From Pipra filicauda (taxonomy: Eukaryota > Chordata > Aves > Passeriformes > Pipridae), in the NCBI RefSeq assembly GCF_003945595.2, contig NW_024104321.1, positions 681,001 to 745,000 of the forward strand: a DNA stretch of 64,000 bases, given 5' to 3'. Of the stretch, positions 47,906 through 61,600 are shown piece after piece. The position numbers were made by a program, and so were the translations under genes. Positions within the stretch are counted from its first letter, which is position 1. The number at the start of each line of letters is the position of its first letter. The notes under the pieces were generated by a model. The model searched no databases. It was not told where the DNA came from and worked only from the letters and a program-made list of their open reading frames with translations.

Positions 47906-50204
47906 GCATATACAGAAGTAAGCCACGGAAGCTGCACTGATCCACAAAGGTCAATTTTAAATTGCTGTGTTGGAGTAATGGCTTAGCTGGCTTGATGAAT
48001 AAAGGTCCTATAAATATAAAAACCTTTTTAATGTATTTGTTTGGGAAACACCCCAAAACATTTAATTTGAATCTGCTGGGCTTGAAATGAAGCATGTTTT
48101 TTGCAAGTGTCAGGCATGGCAATGCTATGACACCTGAAATTGTTTTAAAATTTTGATTATATTTTCTGTGGGTTCTGTAATAATTGCTGATTTTTCTTTC
48201 AATTTAGGCTTCAGCTGGGTGATTTTTTTTGGTGATCTGATATTTAAAATTCAAAAGATAGGGAAGATACTTTGAAAGAAGGAAGTTTTAAGCTTTACTG
48301 TGCAAGACTAAGACTGCTGTGATGCTTTAAGGTCTAGAAGCGCTTTGTGTAATTGTATGCCCTGTGAGTGGTCTCATTAGTTTACCTACAGCTGTTTTCA
48401 GTGTCTATAGTTAAGCACATATTCCTGAGTGTTTCTGGGGATGGAGTCTCCCTGCAAGGCTAACCCAGCATGTCTCTTCCTGGGTGAGATCACCTGATTT
48501 CTATGCCAATGTGAATTTGTGTGAATTTGCCAGCTTTGGAAGGGGGTTTAATCTGGTTTCACTCTTGTTAGTCTTACACGACATACACGTTCCTTCCTTT
48601 CCCTCTTCCTTTACACGTTTATATTATTTCATATTCACATTTAAGTATGCATGTGATATATTAGGCCAGATGATTCAAAATACCCTCTTGGTTTTGCTAG
48701 TGGTAGCATTTGTTTTGCTTTTGAGCTTATTTGTCAATAAGTAGTATTGCCTCACCTGAGAAGGTATTTGGGTCTTAATTTCGTGGGAAGTTTCTGAGAA
48801 TCTCTTTCCACCTTCTCATATCCTTACTGCTGCATTCAGGTGTGAGCCAGTGCCCAGAATAAAAGACAGTTGGTGTGACATGCGGCATCGAGAAGGAGCT
48901 GACTCGTAACTAATAATGAGTATTTTCTCACACTCTGTCTAGACAGTCAGTCATGTAAATACAAGATGTCTTTAATGGCATCATCTGATGATGTGAAATG
49001 ATAGTCTTCCAAAGTATGTATTTCCAGAAATGCCGAAGTACTGATTAAGGTAATAAATTGCATTACTGGAAGATTGTCAGTGTGTAATACTGAGATGGGG
49101 GAAAGCGTTTAGTTCCAATTTTGTGTTGCTGGTAATGGCAGTAAGTAACAGTGCCACCATCTGAGCAAGTGTTTCTGGGGGAAATATGCTTCATTGTATA
49201 TTTTCATTGGCGGATAGTACATGCCTGAATAGAGACCAGGGAGTTATAATGCCTGGTGACTGAGGACCTGAATTCTACAACAGCCACTCTGCAAAAGCAG
49301 TCTGAATGCCTCTGGTTCTCACAAGACAAAGGACCTAGATCTATACAAGGAATATTTATACTGTGTGATTTAGCAGCTTTAGAGACTAAAAAATTAGAAG
49401 TTCTAATTATTTACTGATTATATGGAAAGTCTAGTGTGCTAATTTAGCTGTCTATGTTAGACGATAGAAATTAGCAGATTTCCTCACAGTGTACTGATAC
49501 TTGTGCAGAAGGAATTTAGCTGGCCCTGCTTTTGGTCTTAGGGTAAGGTCTTGCTCCCCAGACCTGAACATCTGGTCTAATGGAGCAGACTTTCCATTGT
49601 TTGAAATATCACTGGGAGGAACTGGGTTCTTGGATGTGTAAAACAGCACATCCTGGTAGAGCAGGGATTTGGGACCTTGAGGGATCCACAAGATGAGGAG
49701 CAGTTTGCCCCAGGCTGGCCAACACCACACCTTACAGGATCTTGACTTGTCCGTGACAAATTCCACAGTTTAAAACCAAGCAAAGCCAGATGTATATCCA
49801 TTACCTTCTTGGTAGTCCCTGTGACATCTTTTCAGTTGTATAACCATGGAAAATACCACCACGTACACCCATGTTGATTCTTTTTGAGCCTAAAGAACTT
49901 CTGGCATGTTATATAAATATAAACAATGCCTCTTAAAAATATTACCATAATAACTTTTTTTTGCTGGCAGAGTAATTTAATACATAAAGTTTCCCTGAAT
50001 CTAAATAAGTTACCTTAGATTATTTTATCTAGTCTATATTGGAGACTTCAGTTCTAGTTAAATCTAATTAAATACTGGTATCAGTATTCTCTTAGGACTT
50101 TTCTAAAATGAGTGCATCTATGCTTTACACTTTATATAGTAGGTGCATTAAAAGTAAAAGAGTTTATGATTATTTTGCTTCAGACTTTTAGCTGTGTGTA
50201 ACAA

Positions 50205-50466
50205 ACTATGGTTTCAAACTGAAAGAGAGTAGGTTTAGTTTAGATATTTGGAAAAATTTCCTTACTGTGAGGGTGATGAGGCACTGGAACATGTTGCCCG
50301 AATAAGTTGCAGATGTCCCATCCCTGGAAGTGTTCAAGGCCAGGTTGGATGGGGCTCTGAGCAACCTGGTCTGGGGGAAAGGTGTCCCTCTCCATAGCAG
50401 AGAGGTTGGAACTAGATGATCTTTAAAGTCCCATCCAACCCAGGCCATTCTATGGTTCTATGATTT
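50205..50466 (+). mobile_element. CR1 LINE, 3' end
   Basis: The classic chicken-repeat-1 3' region in forward orientation: TTTCAAACTGAAAGAGAGTA, then GTGATGAGGCACTGGAACAT, CCATCCCTGGAAGTGTTCAA, GGTTGGATGGGGCTCTGAGC and GGTTGGAACTAGATGATCTT. It ends in the diagnostic short octamer repeat (CATTCTATGGTTCTATGATT). It is less diverged than the copy at 36070-36375. 5'-truncated with no coding capacity; no clear target-site duplication was found, as is usual for CR1. Confidence 0.96.
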
Positions 50467-53400
50467 ACTGTTAATTTAGGCCTGTGCAAACTTTGGATTA
50501 AAAACATAAATATGCCCCTGCAGACCAAGTTAGGAAACTCCAGTTGGTGTTGGGAGAGAAAATCTTCTCACTTCAGGTGGGAAGGATGTGTGCTGTGTGT
50601 GGTTGAGTATATAAGAGCATACAAACATTACCCATTTGATGCTGATGGCATTTGCATTTCTTTGATATCAGTCTACCTTCGTCTGTAGTTTGCCAAGTAA
50701 CATGTAATCCTGACAAAGGGTAGTTGTTCCAGAGAAGATGGTACGGAAAGGAAATGAGTTACTGGTCGGGGAGCCTTTGGGAAACAGCATCTGAAAGCAT
50801 GCCAGTGGTTTTCTCTAAGTGAAGAGAGTGATTGCTGATGTAGAGAGGTGGTCACCTGTAGCTTGTAGGGCAGGCTGGGGCGTGGATTTGGCCAGCAGTT
50901 GCTCTGGTTGTTCTTCAGTTCTTCATGCTGGAGGCAGTGAGCACCACTTCATTGCTTCACTTGGGCCTCAGTGTTCAGTGAGCTGAACACTGGAATAGCA
51001 GTAATAGTTCCTGTGATGTGAAACACAAGACAACCACGCAAAACACACAGCTCTTAGTTTGGTAGCTTGTCAACAAAAAGAAAAGATCCAGGAAACTGTA
51101 AACAGGAAAATAGTATTTTATCACTGATTATGGGACTATTTCCTTGTAAACTACATAGAGCCATTTTCTAGATGCTTGGTGGGATATTTAGAATAAATCC
51201 ACATTGTCTTCACCTTCATTACAGCCATAATGAAGGAGAACTTGTAGAGTTTATTTTCTGAGGGCTTATGGAAACTTCGGGCAGTTGCCACAATTTGGCA
51301 CTTACTTTGCTTGTCTTCTTCCCTACGTTCCTGCATTCAAGCAATTTTACATGGTAAAATCTGCAAAGCCAGGAAGGGTGAATGAGAAAAGAGGCATTTT
51401 AAAAAAGGTGCAATTCTGACAGGAGTCAGTTTTTATTGAATAACTGAAAGTGAATTTATGATAGTTTTGAAACTGTCAAAACATGTCAGATTGTTAAATG
51501 AGAGGGAAAAGTTTATTTTTCTATTCTCCTCTCTTCCCCCTTTTAAAATGAAACTTTGTGGTAAGATGAGTTTATTTCTTTCAGGAGAAAATAATATGTC
51601 CAAGCAAAGCAAGCCATAACGTTTTTGTCTTAACTCTGAGATTGAGCTCATGTGTTGCTTATATTATAGTATGTGTAATTATCTGTCCTTCAGCTAGCCG
51701 TGAGTGTGGGACCAAGTTTTTTTTGCTAGTCAGAACCTCTCACCTAGACGACTGAAATGACAGAGAATGCTTCTGCATTTTGTTCATTGTCATGATGGTA
51801 GAACCAGTCAAGGTACGATTATGGACCAAGCATTCACCTACTTTACATCATGCATAAGCTCTCCCAAAACTGGGAGACATTAGCACAAAAATCCCTTTCA
51901 GCTTTTGGAAAACAGAGGAGATTACATTATTTTCAAGGCTTTTTTAGCATATCTGAAGAAAACTCTGATGACTTGGCCTGAGATAACTTTGGTGAACTCC
52001 CAGGATACAGAATTCCTTCTAGCAATTGCACATTAAATGAGTAGAAATGGGTAAATGGGGTGTACTCATTTATTCTGAAGAATAGCTGGTGATATGAATT
52101 GTTCAACTACCTCAGCAGAGCAGAACCAAGATAAGACTGCAGCAAAATTGTGATATTGCTCTTCCAAAAGGGTCATCTTCAGCATGTGAGCTTCATACCC
52201 AGTGTGCCAAAGGAGCAGTGAAATGTTGTGTCATCTTAAAACTTTATTGTGCATGTCCATCAGTCACCCCACACAGATTCTCATTCCTGGTGGATAAGTG
52301 TTGCGGGGGTAATGTTCTGTGACAATAGATGGGGTCTGAGCATCTGAACTGCATTCTGATCCTTCACTTATGCAAATCGCCTAGAGAGTAAAAGTTCTCT
52401 ACAGGGGAACTGGAAACTTGGTGATGTTTCCTTTCTAGGCCAGTAACATGACTGCATCTGGTGCTGAGAGAAAGTTATGTCTATATTATGCCTGCTTCAG
52501 ACCAGTTGTTTCTAGCACAAAAACATCCATTGTGTTTAGGTCCTTATTTATTCGTTAAGAAAAAGTCCAAAGGGCCAAGAGGTGAATGGAATGAAGACTG
52601 TACCGGTCTCAAACAAATCCCAGACATGCTTGGCTAGGAGCGGGTCTGCAGTGGTGGTGTCCAAATGTCCTGTTTTATTGGCTGCATTGTATGACTTGCA
52701 GGCTTCTCCAGGAGTTCAGTGCATGGAGTGGGCAGACTTTACCATGTATATCAGGCTTCTACCATGCATTCTTAGACAAGTCCTTTTCAACCAAGGTAAC
52801 CTTGTAATATTGTTCTGCTCTGCGTAGCAGCAGGTCTGTGAGTCAGGAGCTGTGAGTCTCCACAAACACTGCCTTGTAATGGTTCTCCGCGGCTTGGCCA
52901 TATGTGAAAGAGAAAAGGTTTGTTACTGACTGCAGCATGATAATATTATGGATGGAAGAGCTATGGAATTTGTCCTCTTAGACGGACTTGTGGTTGTCTG
53001 TCTCCCCGTTCATTGCCACTGGGACTCATAACCTGTGGTTACCTGCTGGCAAATTCTATGCTATCCCCCCCAAAATAATCAAAATTAGTCCAATGCATCT
53101 AAGGTAACCATCAGTATTAAATCCCACAGGTTTAGGTTTCAATTCATATAATTTGGGTGGTGGAGACAGGTTCTAATCCCTTGTGTCATGTGTAAGGTTT
53201 GCTCTTTCTGTGAGTTTAAAGAAAAAAAGACAATGGACTCTTTTAATTTAGCAAGTTTTATTTTTATTTTTAACATGTTGGCACCAAAGTAGAAAGTACT
53301 GTACCATCAATATAGAGCATCTTTTAAGAATCTTTCATGCCTGAGTATACATCTGGAACTGTTTGCACTAACTAAAAGTAAAATAAATGCCACAGCGTAT

Positions 53401-55595
53401 TATACCACAATTTTTTTCATTTAAAAAAGGAAATTGAAAACACACCACTCCTAGAAATGCTCGACATTGAATTGGCTATTGAAATGGTATCAGTAAAGTA
53501 TTTATATATTCCATATTTTGTTCCATGCATCAGCTTTCCTTGATGCGTTAGACTTGGAAGTGTGCCATGTGAGCTGAAATGTTGCCATTTATGAAAGGCC
53601 GCCTTGTTTTAGAAACGGACTAAATCTTTTAGATTACAGGAAGTAAAGTAAATCAGTTTGAATACAGGCACATCTCTTTTTGCCCCTTCTCCTGCATGTT
53701 TTATTTTGTCTCTTCCTTGTTTGCATCAGAAGCTGACTGTGCTTACGGTAAATATCAGTGTTCACCTAACAGCTAAATATAGTGATAAAAATAACCTCTG
53801 CCATAAAAACCGAATGAATGACAAGAACAGTACAGTTTCATGAAACAAGAAATCCACAGAAGAAATATCGTAATTTAGAGTTGGTTTTACAACATTCTTT
53901 AATTTTAAATGGAGCAAAATACTTCTGTGGTTAAATCACAGTTCTTCATTCTGTGCTGTAGAGGAGATTCAAGAATGTACATTTCAAAATGTTTTGCCTT
54001 TTTTTTTTTTAAATAAAAAATATAATCCAAAGCAAATGCACTAGATCTCTGCATATTTGAAACATATTTTCTGAATTTATTAAGTCTTTTGCTGCACCAG
54101 AGGGTTGTGTGTATGGATTAGGACTAGACCATTATTTCACCATCTTTCTCCATCCTGAACTGATTGCAGTGAACACTGCAGAATGAGTTCCAGATGTCTC
54201 CTTTTCCTTCCAGTTTGAAGGACCTCTGGTTTCAGCCCCATTTGATCCAAACTGGGCTAAGGAGTGCAAGTCTATCGCTGTTTAGAGGGATTCAGTGGAA
54301 AAAAATCTGTGCATCTGAAAGAAGTTACTCCCTCTATGTACACAATCTGAAATGTGTGATGCTGGGGGATACTGCCTGTACGAAACTTTCTGGTGTGTCC
54401 CTGCTAATTCAGGATTATTGCTTGAAATGTCAGGGTCCATCAGAAAAAAAAAAGATAGTCAGAAATAGCTTTGCAAATGGGGAGTTTGGTTTGAATTAAG
54501 AGCATGAAAATGCTTTTGAATTCAAGAAATTGGGCAATTTTAAGACATGGTGAAAGTTCTTCCAAATTTCAAGCAAAATTCAATGTATATGTCCCTGTAT
54601 TATAAAACTGGAGGAAATGAAATCTTACCAAGGCAGGTTTTCACATGTAAAAATTACAGTTTTTCCTCTTAAGGGATTCTTTCTTCCCCTCCCAAACCCT
54701 TATCACCTCTGAATATATGAATAGCAGAATATCCACTGAGAGTGTGTATAGAAAATGTCCATACATAAAAAGCTTCATAGAATGACATGACTTAAAGTAA
54801 ACTTGGCTTGTTAATATGGTTTAAATACCATTTTGTCTTTAGCTTTCATATCATCAGGCTATTCTTCAACCATTACAGTAAAAAGTGTTTGTTGTTTTGT
54901 TTATTTTTTTAATTAAAAAATAAATAGTGATTTGTAGAAGCTAGAGTTCTAGGCTAAGTATCAGATACCACAGGCTTTAGGAGTTCATATAGCAAGAAGT
55001 GTTAATGGTTTTATCTGTGGTTGCTTCACTTCGTACTCCATCACCGCTTCATCCCCTGAATGATTTATGTCTTAAAGAGCTGCTGAGGTTCTCTGGGCGT
55101 GCGGGTGGTGGGGCAGTGGTGGGTGCAGAGCTGCTGTAGACAGGTACTCTCAGTCCCATCATTCCCTCGGAGGTCAGGGAGCCACATGGAAAGGCAAGGA
55201 GCAGGTAAACAGTAGCAGTAAGAGCAGAATGGCTCCCACGGGGGTTTTGCTATTAAAGGGAATGGAAAAGAGGGGTGCAAAGACTGTTCTCCTGGGTGGT
55301 GTGGTGGTGTCTTCCAAGCATGTGGAAGAGTTTTGCTCTTTGCATTGTACTTCTTCAAAAGCCCCTTTTCCCCACCCCCAAGGAGAGTCTCTGCTCTGAC
55401 CAGATAATCTTGTACTCCAGTAAGAAGTGTTTTGAGGTGTGCTTGAAAGGAACCTTATTTATGTCTCCTTACAGAAGGCACGGCTATGGAATTTATGGAC
55501 AATCAGAGATAAATCCATCTGCCTGCAATCATACAGTAGGAGAGTGGTGCTTAGGTCTTTGCAAGGGGGAGAGAGAGGTTAAGAAAAGAAAAGCG

Positions 55596-55630
55596 GTCTG
55601 TAAAGGGTGTTTGTCTGTAAAGGGGTGTTT
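55596..55630. repeat. Tandem duplication, 17/18-bp units
   Basis: Two adjacent units beginning GTCTGTAAAGGG and ending GTGTTT, differing by one extra G in the second. Confidence 0.9.
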
Positions 55631-58469
55631 ACCCCTAAGTGGTCCAGAGAAGGGTAATTAGGAAAAATCAAGCCTAATGTTATTAGATTTATAAGAGAAG
55701 TACAGAGGTCTGTGGATAAGTTCAGCAGTCTGCAAACTGGGTGGTAGACACTATTTGAGGTAGTAGAAACCATTTGGATCCTGGTAGAGCAGCAACCTGA
55801 AATTGGAGGGCAAAACCAAAACACTTTTTCTCACTACCGTGTTCAATTTAAGTAACAAAACATTGCCAGCTTTTTGGGAAAGTCTCCCCCTTCCAATCTG
55901 AATGCGTTTCTGATCAAACCTGAACTTTGAAATGCAGTGAAGGAGGGAGCAGGAGCCATGTGGTTGGTTACAGCTCAGGATCGCTTTTAGTTATCACCAG
56001 CTGAATTGGAGGATACAGGCTGTGCCTGCTTGCTGAGAGCAGCAGTCTGTTAGAGGAGCTCAATTTCTCTCACTCTTTCTTCCACCCACCTCCATCTCCT
56101 CTGTGCCTGTGTCTGCGCTCCCACATGCTTCAAATCTGTGTACCTGGACTGCCTTCCTTAACAGTTCAATGTGAGTGTTAGCAGAATGAAAACCAGATGG
56201 ACCAGCAGTTCCCACTGTTATCTCCCCACCAGCTCTGGCAAGCCTCCCTTTCTCTCTCCTTTCTTGGCATGGCAGAAATATTTGCCTTTATTTAGGAGGG
56301 CTGGGGCTCACTGCTGTGCCTCTTTCCCTCTGTTGCAACATGAGCTGAAAGCTATTTATTCCCTTGTTGCTGAGGTTGGTTGAGGTGAGTGCAAGATGAA
56401 TTCGGCTATTAAGGAAGCAATTAACATTTCAAGACGAGTTTTCATAGTTCTTTATGTTGAATTAATGGCTTGTTGGAGATACAGATTTAACTGTTTTAGT
56501 ATAGGGATATGGAAAGGAAATGTGTATAGAATATGTTTAGAAACTTGTTTTTGTTTTCCAGCATGTAACAATTTGCTGTTGCTTGATTTGCAAATCAAAC
56601 CTCACTTATCGGTGTAGCAGCCTTAATATTTAAGCTAATCCTTGTGGATACTCTTCCCTCCACATCTGAGGTGGAAGGATCTAACCTTAGATCAACACCA
56701 CAAATACTATAAAATTGTATCTGTATTCCCCTCGTCCTATTCGGGGCGTGTTTCACTGCTCATCTTCCCCAAACTTGTCTCTAAATTCTATGTGAAATGA
56801 CTCCCTTTCCCTGAGAACTGAAACATTGCCTGTAAGCATTTCTACAAAGGGCAAAGATGGCTTCTATAATTGCAATACCTGACACACTGCACCTCTGGGA
56901 CTTACTTCCTCAGTTTCCTCAGTTTCAGGCAGCTAAAGATTGGTATCTGTTATGTGTTGTTAATTTTTTTGGGGGGTGGAAGTGTGTTTTGAGGGTTTTC
57001 TCAACTCCCCCCCCCCCCCTTTTATTTTGGTAACTTTCTCATATTTAAGTTTTCTGGTGTTTTGAGGCTCTTTTAAACATACTCTTCATTTGTTAAATGT
57101 GTGCATTGTATTTAATTTGTTATTGGGGAAAATTTTTTTGTCTCTTGGGGGCAAATTTCCGATAAGATTTTGTCATCAAAGTTTATATCTTGTTAGTAAG
57201 AAGGGATAACATGTTGCAAAGTGGAGTGACAGAATTTATAGAACATGATGGGCTTTGCTATTGTCTTGAATTAAAACCACAGACTTACATGCTTGTCCGT
57301 TAGCAGCAACACTTACTTGCTTTACAAAAAAGTTTCATGGAGCTCAGGAAGACTTGTGTAGAGCAGTGTATAAGTAAATAACTGTGACTGCCCGAGGAAG
57401 AGATGGAAGATTTTAATTTATGCCCATTAAAACCTAAACTTGATTGTACTCATCTTTACTCAAGATGGCTCGCTAAATTCCTGGCATGAGTGAGGAAGCC
57501 TTAATTTTGCTTTCAGTTGGTAAATGTTGCCAAGTTTTGCCCATTCTTAATAAATGAAACATAAGGGCTCGCATGGTTTTTAAAAAATTTTAACATAAAA
57601 GTGTCCAAAAACATGTTGGAAGAAAGATTACACTTCTGTAGCTTCTATATTGAATGTCTTGCATGTTTAGATCTTTAGTTGCAAGAGAAGTGTTAAGTTT
57701 TCTACCTGGTTTTGCCTTTTGTTTGTTTTGTTTTCTCAGGTAGGTATGTTCCTGCTTATCCTGCAAGTTTTGAATTAAAGTTGTTCTTATTAAGTGATGG
57801 TGCAAACTTACATGCTTATTTAAAAGCAGTGGTATATATATGAGGCGATTGACTTATCATTTTGGCATGTTGTGTTTATTTTTCTGGTGAATGTGGGAAT
57901 ATCCAGTGGCACTGTGGTAAAGTGATCCAGGAGGTGTGTGGTATTTACCATAAGTATCTCTCCATGATTACAAGGAGAAGGGATGGAGAAGGCACCAGGT
58001 GACACAAAGAAGAGACACGAAGAGAGCTGGCTTCAACCAGTATACCACCCAATATCTCACCTGTACTATAGAGCTTCAGGTTTTAGTTCTGGAAGAGCTG
58101 CCATAAGGAGATTTATTATCTTTTTGTGTCTTCATCTATTTTTTTCCTCCTGGCTGACATCAGTCTTGAAGGGAGGTGACATTACTGCAGCTTCAGGAGT
58201 GCTTGGGAGGTAGCATCTGTACATGCTAGAAAAAACCCTGAAAGATAATGCAGCACCACTACAAGTCAGGTCTTACCACCTGCATTACACCTTTTTAAGT
58301 AAGGTTTAGGTGATGTAATTTGGGAAGAGCACACTGGAGTAGATAATCAGGCGCAATCTTTCACAGCAGATGCTGAAATGGCTCACTTCTTGCGTTAGCT
58401 TTTAAGTTTTTGTCAGAGGGGGTGTGCTTGGGGAAATAAACCAGTGTGTTCCTGTGGTGTGTGTTGCAG

Positions 58470-58607
58470 ATCGCACTGAGAAGCATTCCACAATGCCAGA
58501 CTCACCTGTGGATGTGAAGACACAATCCAGGCTGACGCCTCCAACCATGCCACCTCCTCCCACTACCCAAGGAGCTCCAAGAACCAGTTCATTCACGCCC
58601 ACAACGT
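58470..58607 (+). CDS. RUNX1T1: RUNX1T1 exon 2, Pro/Ser/Thr-rich N-terminal segment
   Basis: After an acceptor AG (58468-58469) the exon begins ATCGCACTGAG, the same start as the first RUNX1T1 exon in human AML1-ETO fusion transcripts apart from one synonymous base. The frame reads [20 protein letters not shown] and continues through a [13 protein letters not shown] proline-rich stretch to FTPTT, leaving one T before the donor GTAATT (58608). These are residues 31-75 of MTG8b plus halves of 30 and 76. The 138-bp length and phase 1 at both ends make it a symmetric exon. The internal Met in STMPDS has A at -3 and could serve as a third start. The acceptor pyrimidine tract is weak and TG-rich. 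Identity to MTG8 is unambiguous. Confidence 0.98.
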
Positions 58608-61600
58608 GTAATTAGTCTTATTTTCTTTCTTTTCTTACATCTTCTTTCTGTTCTGTGTGTAAGGAACCAAAATATGCAAAGGGAAACGTGCATGATGTGG
58701 TGGGAGCAGCATTTGGTTGTACTGCACTAAAGTAATTAAGCAAAACTAAGCTCGCAACAGATTAATACATCTTTAAGGTATTAAGATGGTCAGCTTCGAG
58801 TTGTGTTGTTATTTCACTGACAACTTTGCCACAGTGTCAAACAACAGCAAGTGGTGGTTTCCTATGCACTTAATGCTCCGATCAGTCCCCTTGTCAGAAG
58901 TACAGGAAATATTCTCTTACATGCCCTTTTGTTGTTTATAGGATCCTGTTCCCTTTTGTATAGAAACATCAGGGAGTTTGTTTGTTTGTTTGTTTTTAAA
59001 GTGGAGATAATTCATAGTGAAAAAATACTTATCTTCCACTTACATTTCAGTGAAGAATTCTGATTTAAGTGCTGTATAATATCTAGTTCATATTGATATA
59101 AAACCAAAATTAAAGTCCTGTCATAATTTTTATTTAGAGGTTTTCAGTCTGTGACCACTTCACTTCTCTAAATCACTTGAGGCTGCATCTCTGTCTCAGC
59201 GTATTGATATAAACACATAAAAAACTCTACTAGTCGTGATGGAACTACTCTGCATTTGTATCAGTGTAACTGAGATTTGAATCTGGCATACTGTCTGGAC
59301 TATTCTTTTCACAGCCATGAAATGATCTGCATTTCTCTTACTAAGATTTAGCTGCAAATTTTTTGGTCTCTTATACTGCCTTGTAATAGTATAAACATGA
59401 GAATGTGTTTACATTTCACATTTTAAATAAAACATTTTTAGAACAGTAGAATACATATGCCTAAACAGAATGAAGGCAGCATCTTCTATTTGTCTTGCCT
59501 ATGTCTGTTTAGTCCCTTTCTGTCTGTTAGATACCTTATTTAAAATTCACCTCTATGCAGAAGGCCAGCTGGAGGCCTTTGTACTACTTATCCCAGGGAA
59601 CTCTGTCCTGACAATTTACATTGAATTTAAACAGTGAGGAGGGTTTGTGCCAGCTATTCACATAAACTCGGATTTAACCCAGTGACCCCGATCCTGCAAA
59701 GATTTGTCTGTTTTGCTTAACTCCAGCACCTGAGTCATCCTGGGTGGAGCTTCAGACTGGAGCTGCTCCAGTTTGAAATTAAATTGTTTCTAGGTTTTTG
59801 CAGGATTGGGCTCCTGCAGATTAAGCTTTCCGGTGTGATGCCCTTGCCACAGTTCAGGATAATCTTTGGCACTCATAAGAGGAATATGACAGAGTTCTTT
59901 AATCACACTTACAGTCCTCAGTGTACTCACAAGATTTTTAGAAAAGTGTTTGTTTGTTTGATTGAGTTCAGCAGTTTGGAAGGTGTTTGAACCATAGCTG
60001 GATATTTGGAGCTCTCTATTTGAAGACTAAAAGTCTAAAAAAATTCCGATTTTAATTGCTTTTTACCCTGTCAGATTTTGGACTTTGGCCTTAGTGGTTC
60101 TAGCTTGTATAGTAAACAGTCACTTCTGTCACAGTGTCTGTTAAATTTATTATGGGAATGCCTGCAGGCCAGAAAGATCAAACTTGTTTTCTGGTCTAGA
60201 ATATCCTTATTTTCTTTGGTTTAGATGATTAAAAATTCTTGACATGTCTTATTTTGAAATTTTAAATGCTAATTTCTTTTGTATTAATAACATGGTTTTG
60301 TTTTAGAAATTATGTAGATCTTTGCCAATTGGCAAATTGAAATATTATAAAGAGCGAGCTGAAATCATGGAACTATTTCTATATTCCTTTTGTTGTTGGA
60401 GAAATCTTTACCTGCCTTTCTGTGCTTTCTTGATCATAGCCCCAGGACCCTCTGCCTATAGCAGCCCCTTACTGGTGACAGAGTTGTTGGGTAGTGTCAG
60501 GCTAGATCAGGGCATGTTGCTATTCTTCCCAATCCTCATTTTCTAAGTTCATGGCATGATGACTTTTGACTATGCAAGTTTCACTGTTTGTTTACTCAGA
60601 TATCTCACTCTGTAGCACTCAGAGCATGGCATGGAGTCACACGTGGAGCTGAATTTGCAGAGGCCAGCTTCTTTCTATTTCTACTTTTTTCCACTTCTTG
60701 TTTTCCCTAGCCCATGCAGACAGAATAGACAGCCAAAACTAGGATAAAACACAAGGAGAAACTAACATAGCTTTTTCTGTAGTGCCTCCAGAAGGCAGTC
60801 ACTAGGGCAACAAAAGCTCCTTCAAAGTTTTGGGGTAGTGATTTATACGTAGTAATAGGTGTCCACCCTCAAAAAGGACTTCCTAGCTAAAAGTAAGGTT
60901 GACTGATGAAGAAAATGACACAAAAATAGGATGTTTGGCTTCAGAAAGGGTGGTCATTGAAAAACATTGACAGTTCTTCAGGTTGCTAGGTTCCTTGGCT
61001 GTGCTTTTAAAGAGAAAGCAATTTATACTAATACTCCTATGCATTTTGAATTGTAGACAAGTTCCTGATTTTTTATAGTTTTGTTTTTTTTTTTGGATGG
61101 GTTCTGACTGATCCCCAAAAAGAAATCAGCAAATTTCTCTGGAGCAGTGGCCAGCTGAGCACAGCTGTACTCAGCTGCTGCTGAGTGCAGTCACATGCTG
61201 TGTGCCCACACCTGTCTGTGTGCTGGTGCACTTGTATTCCTAGGGAGCCATCCTTTTTCTTGCCATTTGCTGTCATTTTAGCAAATTGGACTCAAACAGC
61301 CTCAATGGTGTGTGTTTGAGTGTTGCTGTTCCAACTAACCTGGATGGAAAAGGATGTCCTCAGTTTGATTCTGTGCTCTCTTCTGTAGTGTGGATAAGAA
61401 TCAAACCAAAATCACTGCCAAAAACTGTGTTGTTTTCAGTATGTCTGCATGAGTCTTGTTGTTATAAATTGAGTGCTTCAGATAGTTATTCTCAGAGCAA
61501 CCTTGCAACAGGAGGGAAATGCTTGCTTTTTTGTTTTCAGAGATATGGTGTTGGCACGTGAAAGCAGATTTGCTTGTGGTGTCTCAGAAGTCTTCTGAAG

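Larger units (their letters stand above)
30506..58469 (+). other. RUNX1T1: Intron between exon 1a and exon 2
   Basis: About 28 kb with no supported protein gene of its own. Named contents are an octamer/homeodomain motif cluster (31680-31860), two CR1 fragments, a solo LTR, a small CpG island (47455-47670), a G-quadruplex motif (42220-42239), poly-T runs (33048-33067 and 40296-40318), a TG-rich microsatellite (about 47870-47905), a tandem 17/18-bp repeat (55596-55630) and a C run near 57007-57019. The remainder is AT-rich unique-looking sequence. It corresponds to part of the human interval where t(8;21) breaks fall. Confidence 0.85.

Noticed and set aside
47424..48122. 232-codon open frame on the minus strand
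   Set aside because: It runs through AT-rich intron, a TG microsatellite (giving a His/Thr/Ala run) and the small CpG island, so composition changes abruptly along it. No domain is recognisable and the donor match at 47508 would interrupt it.
49241..49256. Alternative exon 1a candidate, ATGCCTG|GTGACT near 49249
   Set aside because: It has the right coding letters for MTG8a, but the donor is poorer than GTGAGT at 30506 and there is no acceptor or promoter-like context. 30499 is preferred.
55275..55661. 128-codon open frame on the + strand
   Set aside because: No recognisable domain or homologue, no splice or promoter context, and it includes the 17/18-bp tandem duplication. Consistent with chance.
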